Source: Pantoea sp050157905
GTDB lineage: Bacteria; Pseudomonadota; Gammaproteobacteria; Enterobacterales; Enterobacteriaceae
NCBI RefSeq assembly: GCF_050157905.1
Contig: NZ_JBKIWZ010000001.1
Location: forward strand, 1,798,001-1,862,000
Direction of reading: 5' to 3'
Length of the DNA: 64,000 nt
Position 1 is the first letter of the stretch, and the number at the start of each line of letters is the position of its first letter. This document shows positions 1-7,699 of this stretch, one piece after another. The position numbers and the translations under genes were made by a program. The notes beneath the pieces are model-generated. The model had not been told where the DNA came from, made no database searches, and was given only the letters and a program-made list of their open reading frames with translations.

Positions 1-827
1 GCGCGGCGATCCTGTTAAAGCAAGAGGAAGAGAATCTGCCCGGTCGGGTACGGATCCTCTTTCAGGCCGCGGAGGAGACGGGCCAGGGTGCGCCGGAGGT
101 GATTGCCAGCGGGGCATTAAACGATGCGCTGGCGATTTTCGGTATTCATAACGATCCGTCCCTGCCCGCTGGCGTCATTGGCTCAAAAGCCGGGCCGCTG
201 ACCGCCGCCGTCGACCGCTTTGAGATTGCGATTAGCGGCACTGGCAGTCATGCCGCTAAGCCGGATCAGGGTAATGATCCCATCGTTATTGTGGCCCAGA
301 TTGTTGCTGCTGCGCAGACGCTGATCAGCCGCAATGCCCCTTCTGCTGACAACGCCGTGGTCTCTATCACCCAGATCCACAGCGGCAGCACCTGGAACGT
401 CATCCCGGACAGCGCCTGGCTGGAGGGCACCGTTCGGACATTTTCACAATCAACCCGGCAGCGCCTTGAGCAACGCTTCCGGACGATTGTGGCAGGCATC
501 GGGGCCGCCTTTGATGCACAGATCAGTTTTATCTGGCATGCCGGGCCACCTTCGGTGGTCAACGATGCGCACTGGGTGGACGTGGCTTTACAGCAGGCGG
601 AGCGCAGTGGATTTGAAGCACGCGTGGTTGAGGCGAGTCCGATTGGAGAAGATTTTGCCTTCTACCAGCAGCGGCTGCCAGGCGCTTTTATGATGGTGGG
701 TACCGGTGAACCCTATGCGCTGCATCACCCTGCTTTCCGGGTTAATGATGAGGTGCTGATTCCCACGGCGCGCTATCTGGCCAACCTTGCGCGGGCGGCA
801 CTCAGCTCAGCGGGGCGTCCCCAATGA
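1..827 (+). CDS. M20-family amidohydrolase, 5' end cut by window
   Basis: The reading frame is open from the first bases of the window, so the GTG at 99 is an internal codon and not the start. The translated part contains the M20 signatures FQAAEETGQG, a GIHNDPSLPAG segment, GSHAAKPDQG in the lid/dimerisation domain, and a C-terminal EDFAFYQQRLPGAF segment with a typical metal-binding Glu. M20D enzymes are two-metal hydrolases that remove N-acyl groups from amino acids (hippurate or N-acyl-amino-acid hydrolase type). About the first third of the protein lies outside the window. The stop overlaps the next ATG by four bases (ATGA), so the MmgE/PrpD gene is probably translationally coupled. The substrate cannot be assigned from sequence. 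Confidence 0.85.
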   Translation, partial: AAILLKQEEENLPGRVRILFQAAEETGQGAPEVIASGALNDALAIFGIHNDPSLPAGVIGSKAGPLTAAVDRFEIAISGTGSHAAKPDQGNDPIVIVAQIVAAAQTLISRNAPSADNAVVSITQIHSGSTWNVIPDSAWLEGTVRTFSQSTRQRLEQRFRTIVAGIGAAFDAQISFIWHAGPPSVVNDAHWVDVALQQAERSGFEARVVEASPIGEDFAFYQQRLPGAFMMVGTGEPYALHHPAFRVNDEVLIPTARYLANLARAALSSAGRPQ

Positions 828-2131
828 ACCTGACTGCGGCGCTGGCTACCGCGATCCTCGACGGTCAGCCGGATGCCGCCGCGCACGAGCATGCACGCGA
901 AGGCATCCGGGATTTTCTGGCGGTGAGCTGGCCGGTGCTGCAGGGCACGGTACCGGATAGTGGCTTACCGGCTCTGCGCACCCTCTACAGCGACGGCAGT
1001 GTGCGTTCACAGGCGCTGCTGCTGGGCTATGCAGGACATGCGCTGGACTACGACGACTTTCATGCCGATTTTCGCGGTCATCCCAGCGTCGTGATCCTGT
1101 CTGCACTTTTCGCCTGGCAACGGGTTCAGCCCAGAAGCCTGGAGCAGTTTCTGGATGCTTACGTCACGGGGGTAGAGATGGCCGGTCGTCTGGGGCTGGC
1201 GGTCAGCCAGCAACATTACGCACTGGGCTATCACAACACGGCGACGCTGGGGACCCTTGCGGCGGCGGCGGCGCTGGCGCGTCTGCTGGAGATGAAGAGT
1301 GATGCCACGGCCACCCTGCTGGGCATTGCGGCGACCCAGGCTAGCGGATTACGCGCTCAGTTTGGTTCGGCGATAAAACCGCTGCATGCGGGCTTTGCCG
1401 CCGAACGGGCCGTGACAGCGGCTCAGCTGACCCTTGCCGGAATCGATGGCCGCCACAAGGGGGTTATTGAAGCCTTTGTTGCCGTCAGCAGCGCGGACCA
1501 GGCACAGCCGGAGAAATTGCTGGAAAACTGGGGCAGCCCGTGGCGGATCGGCACGCCGGGACTGGAATTCAAACCCTTCCCGACCTGCGCAGGCACCCAT
1601 AGCGCGGCAGAAGCCGCCCGCATTCTGCGTCAGCAGTGGCTGGCTGCGGGCAAATCTCTGGATGCCCTGCTCAGCCAGATCGTTGAGATCACCGTTGCCT
1701 TTCCACCGGGCGGTGATATTGCCGCCTCAATCCGGACGCCGGCTAACGGGATTGAAGCGCGATTCAGCCTGGAATATGTGATCGCCGCCATGCTGATTTA
1801 TGGCGACCTGCGCCTGGAGGATTTCGCAGAAGGCAATCTCAATCAGCACGTGATGCCGCTGGCCAGCCGCGTACGGCGGACGCCGGATGAGACTGCGCCG
1901 CCGGATGCCCTTAATCCTGCCCTGCGCTTTCATGTGGTCACGCTGAGGCTTTCGGATGGCACAACGCGGCATCAGCGGCGGACGCGACAGGCATCGCTGG
2001 CGGAAGGCGTGGATGTCAACAGCAAGCTCCACCGGGCGCTGGATGATGCGCCGCCCGAACTCCTTGCTGCTGTCAGTGCCCTGCGGTCAGCAGCCGACCT
2101 GCAGACGCTGACCGGAGCACTGAACCGCTAG
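824..2131 (+). CDS. MmgE/PrpD family protein
   Basis: This 435-residue protein has the MmgE/PrpD layout: an all-helical N-terminal domain with HALDYDD (residues 72-78) and HPS (86-88), then a smaller C-terminal domain after the FKPFPTCAGTH segment. Characterised relatives are 2-methylcitrate dehydratase (PrpD) and cis-aconitate decarboxylase; many members have no known substrate. No prpB or prpC is nearby, so a methylcitrate role is unlikely. The ATG overlaps the stop of the upstream amidohydrolase, suggesting the two act on one compound. Its TAG stop and the TAG stop of the converging molybdoenzyme share a palindromic CTAG (2128-2131), leaving no room for a terminator between them. Confidence 0.85.
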   Translation: MNLTAALATAILDGQPDAAAHEHAREGIRDFLAVSWPVLQGTVPDSGLPALRTLYSDGSVRSQALLLGYAGHALDYDDFHADFRGHPSVVILSALFAWQRVQPRSLEQFLDAYVTGVEMAGRLGLAVSQQHYALGYHNTATLGTLAAAAALARLLEMKSDATATLLGIAATQASGLRAQFGSAIKPLHAGFAAERAVTAAQLTLAGIDGRHKGVIEAFVAVSSADQAQPEKLLENWGSPWRIGTPGLEFKPFPTCAGTHSAAEAARILRQQWLAAGKSLDALLSQIVEITVAFPPGGDIAASIRTPANGIEARFSLEYVIAAMLIYGDLRLEDFAEGNLNQHVMPLASRVRRTPDETAPPDALNPALRFHVVTLRLSDGTTRHQRRTRQASLAEGVDVNSKLHRALDDAPPELLAAVSALRSAADLQTLTGALNR

Positions 2132-4422
2132 TCTGCTATTGCGGGGGGAGTGAACGCCTGAACGGGCGTAATCTCCCCGGCGAACTTTCTCACCTGGACG
2201 ACGGTAATCTGGCCACTGCAGCCCTGCGTCAGTGATGAAGTGCCAATATCCATGGTCAGCACATTCGGATTACCGTGGCGGCATAACGGACGGGCGGCAG
2301 TCGGCTCGACCGGATCGTACCAGGCACCGGTTGGCAGCTGAACTACGCCAGGCATAATGGTGTCGGTGAGACGCGCGCTGGCGAGCACATGGCCGCGCGC
2401 GTTAAAGAGTTCGATGATGTCGCCATCCACGATCGCCTGTGCTGCCGCATCGTCCCGGTTCAGATTGCAGACTTCCCGACCGCTCCGCTTGGTGCGCTGG
2501 CTGTAATCGCCAAAATCGAGCTGACTGTGCAGCCGTGAAGCAGGCTGGTTGGCAATCAGCCAGAAGGGATAGCTGGCACTGGGCTTTTGCTGCGGCTCAC
2601 GCCATACGGGATGACCGGGACAGTCGTGATATCCAAAGCTGGCGATCACCGCGGAGAAGATCTCAATTTTTCCGTCTGGCGTTGGCAGCGGCGCGGCGTC
2701 GGGGTCGTCACGAAACGCCCTCATCATGCGGCCACCATCCTTTACCTGCGGTAGCTCCAGCACGCCCTGCTGCCAGAACTGGCTGAAATCGGGTGTCTGC
2801 ACCTGATGAGCGGCCAGTTTTTCCTGCAGCTGGCCGTAAAGATGCTGCAACCAGCCACGCGCATCACGCCCTTCGCTGAATGCCTCTTCCCTGCCCAGCT
2901 GCCGGGCCAGGTCACGAAAAATCGTATAATCATCCCGGGCTTCGGCGTAAGGCGCAGCCACCGGCTGCATGGCGATTAAATGGCGATCGGTCGGCGCACC
3001 GCCGATATCCTCACGTTCCAGCGTCATGGTGGCGGGCAGGACAATATCCGCATGGCGCGCCGTGGCGGTCCAGGCACTTTCATGCACGATCAGCGTATCC
3101 AGCTGGCAGAAAGCCTGACGCAGCCGCGCCAGATCCTGATGATGGTGAAATGGATTGCCTCCCGCCCAGTAAGCCAGACGGATATGGGGATAGGTCAGCT
3201 GTCGGCCATTGTAGTCAAACTTTGTGCCGGGATTGAGCAGCATATCGGCGATACGCGCCACCGGAATAAAGCGGTCAATGCCATTTTTACCCTGCGGCAG
3301 GGCCGGAAAGCTGACCAGATTATGATGCTTACCATAATGGCCCAGCGCACCCAGTGCATAGGTATATCCACCGCCGGGCAGCCCTGGCTGTCCGAGCGCT
3401 GCCGCCAGCACCAGGCCGAGCCACACCGGCTGTTCGCCATGCTCGGCACGCTGCAAAGCATGAGTCACGGTCACAAGCACCCGCTTACCGTGCAACTGCC
3501 GTGCAAACTGACCGATCAGATCGCTGCTGACGCCGCAGATCTCAGCGGCCCAGTGCGCGTCACGGACTACGCCATCCTCTTCACCGCGAATATAAGCGAC
3601 CATCTGCGGCCAGCCGATACAGTAACGCGCCAGAAACGCCTCGTCGGTTAACGCTTCCGTAATCAGCACCGCCAGCAGACCCAGCATAAACGCCGCATCC
3701 GTGCCGGGCCGCAGCGCCAGCCACTCGCCCTGCGCCTCTTCAGGCAGATCGCTTTTCAGCGGGCTCACTGAGATAAACCGGGTACCGCGCTGTGCCGCTC
3801 GCTGCATAAAACCGCGCTCGGTGTGTTCGCTCAGGCCGCCGCTGGCCACCTGCGCGTTTTTCAGCGCCAGGCCGCCAAACGCCAGCACCACCTCGCTGTG
3901 CGCGGCGATCTCCTCCCAGCTCACGCCACGTCGGGCGATCTCGTTCATGTCACCGACAATATGTGGCAGCAGGACAGATGCCGCGCCGGAACTGTAACTA
4001 TTGACAGAACGGACATACCCGCCCATCACCGTGTTCAGGAAACGGTGCACCTGGCTTTGTGCGTGATGAAAGCGGCCTGCACTTGACCAGCCGTACGATC
4101 CGCCAAAGATGCCTTCCGGGCCGTATGCTTCACCAACCCGCTTGAGTTCCTGCGCCACCCGCTGACTGGCCTCTTCCCAGCTGACCGCGACATACTCATC
4201 AGCACCACGACGCTGATCCGGGCCTGGCCCGTTTTCCAGCCAGCCACGCCGTACCATCGGCAGCGCGACACGCGCCGGATGATTGAGTGCATGACGGAAG
4301 TTTTGCAATAGCGGGCTGGGATCGGGATCGCGGTGGAACGGCTCAATCAGCAGTTGATCGTCCCTGTGCTGGACGTGAAAAGCGCCCCAGTGGGCGCTGT
4401 GCATTACCGGTTTCTGGGTCAT
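2128..4422 (-). CDS. BisC/TorA-type molybdopterin oxidoreductase, cytoplasmic
   Basis: This 764-residue protein belongs to the DMSO-reductase superfamily, Ser-ligand branch. Ser144 in the NSYSSGAAS segment aligns with the serine that ligates molybdenum in DMSO, TMAO and biotin-sulfoxide reductases. The N-terminus (MTQKPVMHSAHWGAF) has no twin-arginine signal and no Cys cluster for an iron-sulfur centre, which fits a cytoplasmic BisC-like enzyme reducing S-oxides or N-oxides. The C-terminal pterin-binding domain carries ANQPASRLHSQLDFG. It heads away from an amino-acid ABC transporter on the same strand (33-bp gap to the ATPase gene), so the substrate may be an imported oxidised amino acid such as methionine sulfoxide. 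That link is inference. Confidence 0.85.
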   Translation of the reverse strand: MTQKPVMHSAHWGAFHVQHRDDQLLIEPFHRDPDPSPLLQNFRHALNHPARVALPMVRRGWLENGPGPDQRRGADEYVAVSWEEASQRVAQELKRVGEAYGPEGIFGGSYGWSSAGRFHHAQSQVHRFLNTVMGGYVRSVNSYSSGAASVLLPHIVGDMNEIARRGVSWEEIAAHSEVVLAFGGLALKNAQVASGGLSEHTERGFMQRAAQRGTRFISVSPLKSDLPEEAQGEWLALRPGTDAAFMLGLLAVLITEALTDEAFLARYCIGWPQMVAYIRGEEDGVVRDAHWAAEICGVSSDLIGQFARQLHGKRVLVTVTHALQRAEHGEQPVWLGLVLAAALGQPGLPGGGYTYALGALGHYGKHHNLVSFPALPQGKNGIDRFIPVARIADMLLNPGTKFDYNGRQLTYPHIRLAYWAGGNPFHHHQDLARLRQAFCQLDTLIVHESAWTATARHADIVLPATMTLEREDIGGAPTDRHLIAMQPVAAPYAEARDDYTIFRDLARQLGREEAFSEGRDARGWLQHLYGQLQEKLAAHQVQTPDFSQFWQQGVLELPQVKDGGRMMRAFRDDPDAAPLPTPDGKIEIFSAVIASFGYHDCPGHPVWREPQQKPSASYPFWLIANQPASRLHSQLDFGDYSQRTKRSGREVCNLNRDDAAAQAIVDGDIIELFNARGHVLASARLTDTIMPGVVQLPTGAWYDPVEPTAARPLCRHGNPNVLTMDIGTSSLTQGCSGQITVVQVRKFAGEITPVQAFTPPAIAD

Positions 4423-4455
4423 GCTGATTCCTGATTACCAAAAAAGAAACGTTGC

Positions 4456-5217
4456 TCAGCGCACCGTTGCAATAAAGTTTCTGACACGTCCGTTGTCCGG
4501 ATCGTCAAGGACCTGCTGCGTCGGACCGGCTGCCACAATCCGGCCATTCTCCATAAACACAATGTTGTCGGCGACCTCACGGGCAAAGCCGATTTCATGG
4601 GTGACAACCACCATCGTGATACCGGAATGTGCCAGTTGCTTAATGACCTGCAGCACCTCCCCCACCAGCTCAGGATCAAGGGCGGAGGTCGGCTCATCAA
4701 ACAGCATCACGCCAGGATCCATCGCCAGCGCGCGGGCAATGGCCACCCGCTGCTGCTGACCACCGGAGAGGTTCTGCGGCCACTCATCTTCGCGGCCAGA
4801 CAGCCCCACCTGCTTCAGCAGCGCCAGCGCTTTGGTGGTCGCCTGATGACGGCTCTGCTTTTTCACCCGCATCGGTGCATCCGTAATGTTCTGCAGCACG
4901 GTGCGGTGCGGAAACAGGTTGAACTGCTGAAACACCATGCCGATTTCCGCGCGCTGGCGGGCAATGGCACTGCTGCTGAGTTCGTGCAGCGCCTGGCCTT
5001 TTTGCTGGTATCCCACCATCTGGCCGCCGATGCGGATCGTACCGCCATCCAGCTTTTCAAGATGGTTAATACAGCGCAGCAGCGTGGATTTGCCGGAACC
5101 CGATGGCCCCAGAATTACGGTCACCGATCCGGCAGGAATATCGAGATTCACCTCGTCGAGAATGGTGACACCGGAGAAGCGCTTGGTGACTTTGCGCAGT
5201 GCGATTGCTTCAGCCAT
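4456..5217 (-). CDS. Polar amino-acid ABC transporter ATPase
   Basis: This 253-residue GlnQ/HisP-type ATPase has Walker A GPSGSGKST (37-45), a Q-loop at FQQFN (96-100), signature LSGGQQ (150-155), Walker B VMLFDEP (170-176) and an H-loop THEIGFA near 206. It would energise import of an amino acid or related polar solute at the inner membrane with the permease encoded immediately upstream. The permease reading frame overlaps its start by a few bases. Family membership is certain; the substrate is unknown. Confidence 0.92.
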   Translation of the reverse strand: MAEAIALRKVTKRFSGVTILDEVNLDIPAGSVTVILGPSGSGKSTLLRCINHLEKLDGGTIRIGGQMVGYQQKGQALHELSSSAIARQRAEIGMVFQQFNLFPHRTVLQNITDAPMRVKKQSRHQATTKALALLKQVGLSGREDEWPQNLSGGQQQRVAIARALAMDPGVMLFDEPTSALDPELVGEVLQVIKQLAHSGITMVVVTHEIGFAREVADNIVFMENGRIVAAGPTQQVLDDPDNGRVRNFIATVR

Positions 5218-6133
5218 TGCTCACGCTCCTTTGCGTTTTCGGCAGTGAAAAGCGCGGTAATGCAGACAGCAGGCTGCGCTTTTCTCGCCGCGTCACACCG
5301 CGACCAAAGTAGCGCTCGACATAGTACTGACCGACAGAGAGCACAGAGGTCATCAGTAGATACCACAGGGTTGCGACCAGCAGCAGTGGGATCACTTCAT
5401 AAGTGCGCTGATAGATAATCTGCGCCGAAAACAGCACATCCTGCAGAGAGATCACCGACACCACTGCGGTGGTTTTCAGCTGGCCGATAATCTCATTGCC
5501 CGCTGGCGGCATAATGGCGCGCATCGCCTGCGGTAAGACGGTATGGCGGAAAATCTGCGCCGGGCGATATCCCAGGGCGCGAGCCGCTTCTATCTGTCCA
5601 TTGCCCACGCTCTGAATACCAGCGCGTACAATTTCTGCGGCGTAGGCAGACTGATGCATCACCAGCGCGATCACCGCCGCGCTGAATGGACTCACCAGCG
5701 CATTGGACTGCGCGCTCCAGAGTTCGCCCAATCCCGGGATCGACAGCGCGATGCGGGGATAGAGCGCGGCGATGTTGTACCAGAGAAACAGCTGCACCAG
5801 CATCGGCACACCGCGGAAAAACCAGGTGTACGCCCAGCTCACCGCCACCAGCACCGGGTTAGAAGAGAGGCGCATCAGCGCCAGCACCGTGCCAAAAGCG
5901 AATCCCAGGACCACCGAGATGGCCGTGAGCTGCAGCGTCATTAACACACCCTGCAGAATGGAGGGCGCAGTGAAGTTCTCTGCAATCACCTGCCATTCAA
6001 AGCGCGGATTGTTAATCATCGAATGCGCCATCGCCACTACGCATAACAGCATCACCAGCGCACTCAGCCAGCGTCCATAGTAGCGTTTACCGACGATTTT
6101 CAGGTCGTCGGTGTGGTCCGAAATTTCTCTCAT
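5210..6133 (-). CDS. Polar amino-acid ABC transporter permease
   Basis: This 307-residue inner-membrane protein is a HisM/GlnP-type permease. A cytoplasmic N-terminal tail is followed by a transmembrane helix near 24-40, and the EAA loop EAARALGYRP...HTVLPQA occupies residues 182-203, where it contacts the ATPase. Only one permease gene is present, so a homodimeric channel is expected. It overlaps the binding-protein gene upstream (four bases) and the ATPase gene downstream (eight bases), so the three are one operon. Confidence 0.92.
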   Translation of the reverse strand: MREISDHTDDLKIVGKRYYGRWLSALVMLLCVVAMAHSMINNPRFEWQVIAENFTAPSILQGVLMTLQLTAISVVLGFAFGTVLALMRLSSNPVLVAVSWAYTWFFRGVPMLVQLFLWYNIAALYPRIALSIPGLGELWSAQSNALVSPFSAAVIALVMHQSAYAAEIVRAGIQSVGNGQIEAARALGYRPAQIFRHTVLPQAMRAIMPPAGNEIIGQLKTTAVVSVISLQDVLFSAQIIYQRTYEVIPLLLVATLWYLLMTSVLSVGQYYVERYFGRGVTRREKRSLLSALPRFSLPKTQRSVSNG

Positions 6134-7026
6134 TTAAAGATCTCTTCGTTGCGCCGCGCTTCGGTTACGGCACCGAATCCGATTCCCCAGTTATCGAGGA
6201 TTTTCAGGTAACTGCCATCTTTGATTAACGAATTCAGAGCCGCCTGCACGGCTGGTTCCAGCGGGGAGGCTTTCGGAAATGCTACAGAAACCGGTGCATC
6301 GCTGACGGTGATTTCGCCGCTCATGGTCAGCGGTTTGATCACTTTGGTCTGCCACAGCAGTCCCTCATAAGGGCCGAGGAAGAATGGAACGCGCCCGCTG
6401 ACCACCGCCTGCACGCCAGCCGGACGATCCGGAAATATCGCGACCCTGATCGGTGGCTTACCCGCTGTCTCACAGGCTTTGCTGGCCTCTTCCAGCCGCG
6501 TCACCTGGGTAGTGCCGGAGCCAGCGCCAACTTCTTTGCCGCACACATCGTTCAGGGATTTAAAAGGCGTTACACCCGCATCTTTGCGGGAGATAATGCC
6601 CAGCAGGCTGGCGCTGTAGTAACCGACGAAGTCGATCTGTTTCAGGCGGGCTGGCGTGGCATTGATGTTTGACAGCGCGACGTCATAACGTCCGGTTTTC
6701 AGACCGGGAATAATATTGTCAAAGCCGCCGGTGTCGCGCCACTGCACGGCGATACCCAGACGCTCACCCACCGCATTCATGATGTCAATTTCACGACCGG
6801 CCAGCGTTTTATTATCTTCTTTATAGAAGGTCGTCGGCGGTGTGTTGGGATTGGTTCCTGCCACGATGTAACCCCGTTTGAGAATATCAGCAGGCAGCAG
6901 GCTCTTCAGCGCCGGATCCACGTTAACATGCACAGTGCTCTCCGCAGGCACTGAGGGTTCGGCGGCAAAACTGGCCTGTACGCTGAGCGCCAGAGCTAAC
7001 ACGGACATTCCTTTTATAAATTTCAC
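6130..7026 (-). CDS. Amino-acid ABC transporter periplasmic binding protein
   Basis: This is a family-3 solute-binding protein. An upstream ATG at 7131 would add 35 residues of poor signal-peptide character. I prefer the GTG at 7026: it follows an AGGAGAAAGG ribosome-binding site and directly begins a signal peptide (VKFIKGMSVLALALSV, likely cleavage after QASFA). The mature protein has PPTTFYKEDNKTLAGREIDIMNAV, typical of the ligand-binding first lobe, and ends with the ILDNWGIGFGAV segment of the family. It should capture a polar amino acid or derivative for the downstream permease and ATPase. Confidence 0.88.
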   Translation of the reverse strand: MKFIKGMSVLALALSVQASFAAEPSVPAESTVHVNVDPALKSLLPADILKRGYIVAGTNPNTPPTTFYKEDNKTLAGREIDIMNAVGERLGIAVQWRDTGGFDNIIPGLKTGRYDVALSNINATPARLKQIDFVGYYSASLLGIISRKDAGVTPFKSLNDVCGKEVGAGSGTTQVTRLEEASKACETAGKPPIRVAIFPDRPAGVQAVVSGRVPFFLGPYEGLLWQTKVIKPLTMSGEITVSDAPVSVAFPKASPLEPAVQAALNSLIKDGSYLKILDNWGIGFGAVTEARRNEEIFK

Positions 7027-7131
7027 TGGAACCTTTCTCCTGATAGTTAACTGTCCCCCCAGAGGGAAAAATGATCGTGACCGTTCAGCGCTGAAAGTCT
7101 GATTAAACGAGGAATTCAGCACTTTTATCAT

Positions 7132-7611
7132 TCTCGTAACCTTCGATTGTCATTCTCAGTGAAGACCGACGGCGATCACAAATGCTAAAAATGGCACTCC
7201 TTTGCTGAAATGCGGTAATAGAGAGGTGGCGCTGTTTTAAGCGGAGCGGACAGGCTGCAAATAAAGGCACAGATCCCGGCAATAAAGATTAAAAGAAACA
7301 ATAACGGGTGCGGAGCTGGGGAGTTCACTGCATTTAAGGCTAAAGATTAAGATCCTTATCATTATATTGATAAGTATCGCTTAAATCTTTCATCCCCTAC
7401 GCTCCATTTTACACTTCATGTTGATTAAATTGATCAGGATCAATGTTTTTAAAACGGCCGAAAAAATGCATTAACTTAACTATCCCCTTCTTTAAAATAA
7501 TAATTAAAAATCATAAATTTAAAAAAATGAGTCAGCTGACAGGCAGATAGCTTCGCCGTTAAACCCTGAGAATCTCATTAATAAATTTACCGGGTTAAAG
7601 GTAAATAAACT
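7132..7611. other. Intergenic region, no gene seen
   Basis: About 480 bases separate the divergent ABC-transporter operon and the chemoreceptor. The half near the chemoreceptor is AT-rich, with several A/T runs around 7490-7530. I see no convincing ORF. It must hold the promoter of the minus-strand transporter operon, which I cannot place confidently. Confidence 0.6.
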
Positions 7612-7638
7612 TAAAGATTTTGTGATACCGGACGATAA
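7612..7638 (+). promoter_or_regulatory. Sigma-28 (FliA) promoter of the chemoreceptor
   Basis: TAAA at 7612-7615, a 15-base spacer and GACGATAA at 7631-7638 match the enteric FliA consensus (TAAA-N15-GCCGATAA) with one mismatch. It ends 62 bases before the ATG at 7700. It therefore lies inside the longer ORF that opens at 7622 and argues against that earlier start. It implies class-3 flagellar expression. Confidence 0.75.
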
Positions 7639-7699
7639 GAAGATCAGCCTTAAATTTAATCATTTTCCTGTTCTCGGCTTCTCATTAAAGGTAAAACCT

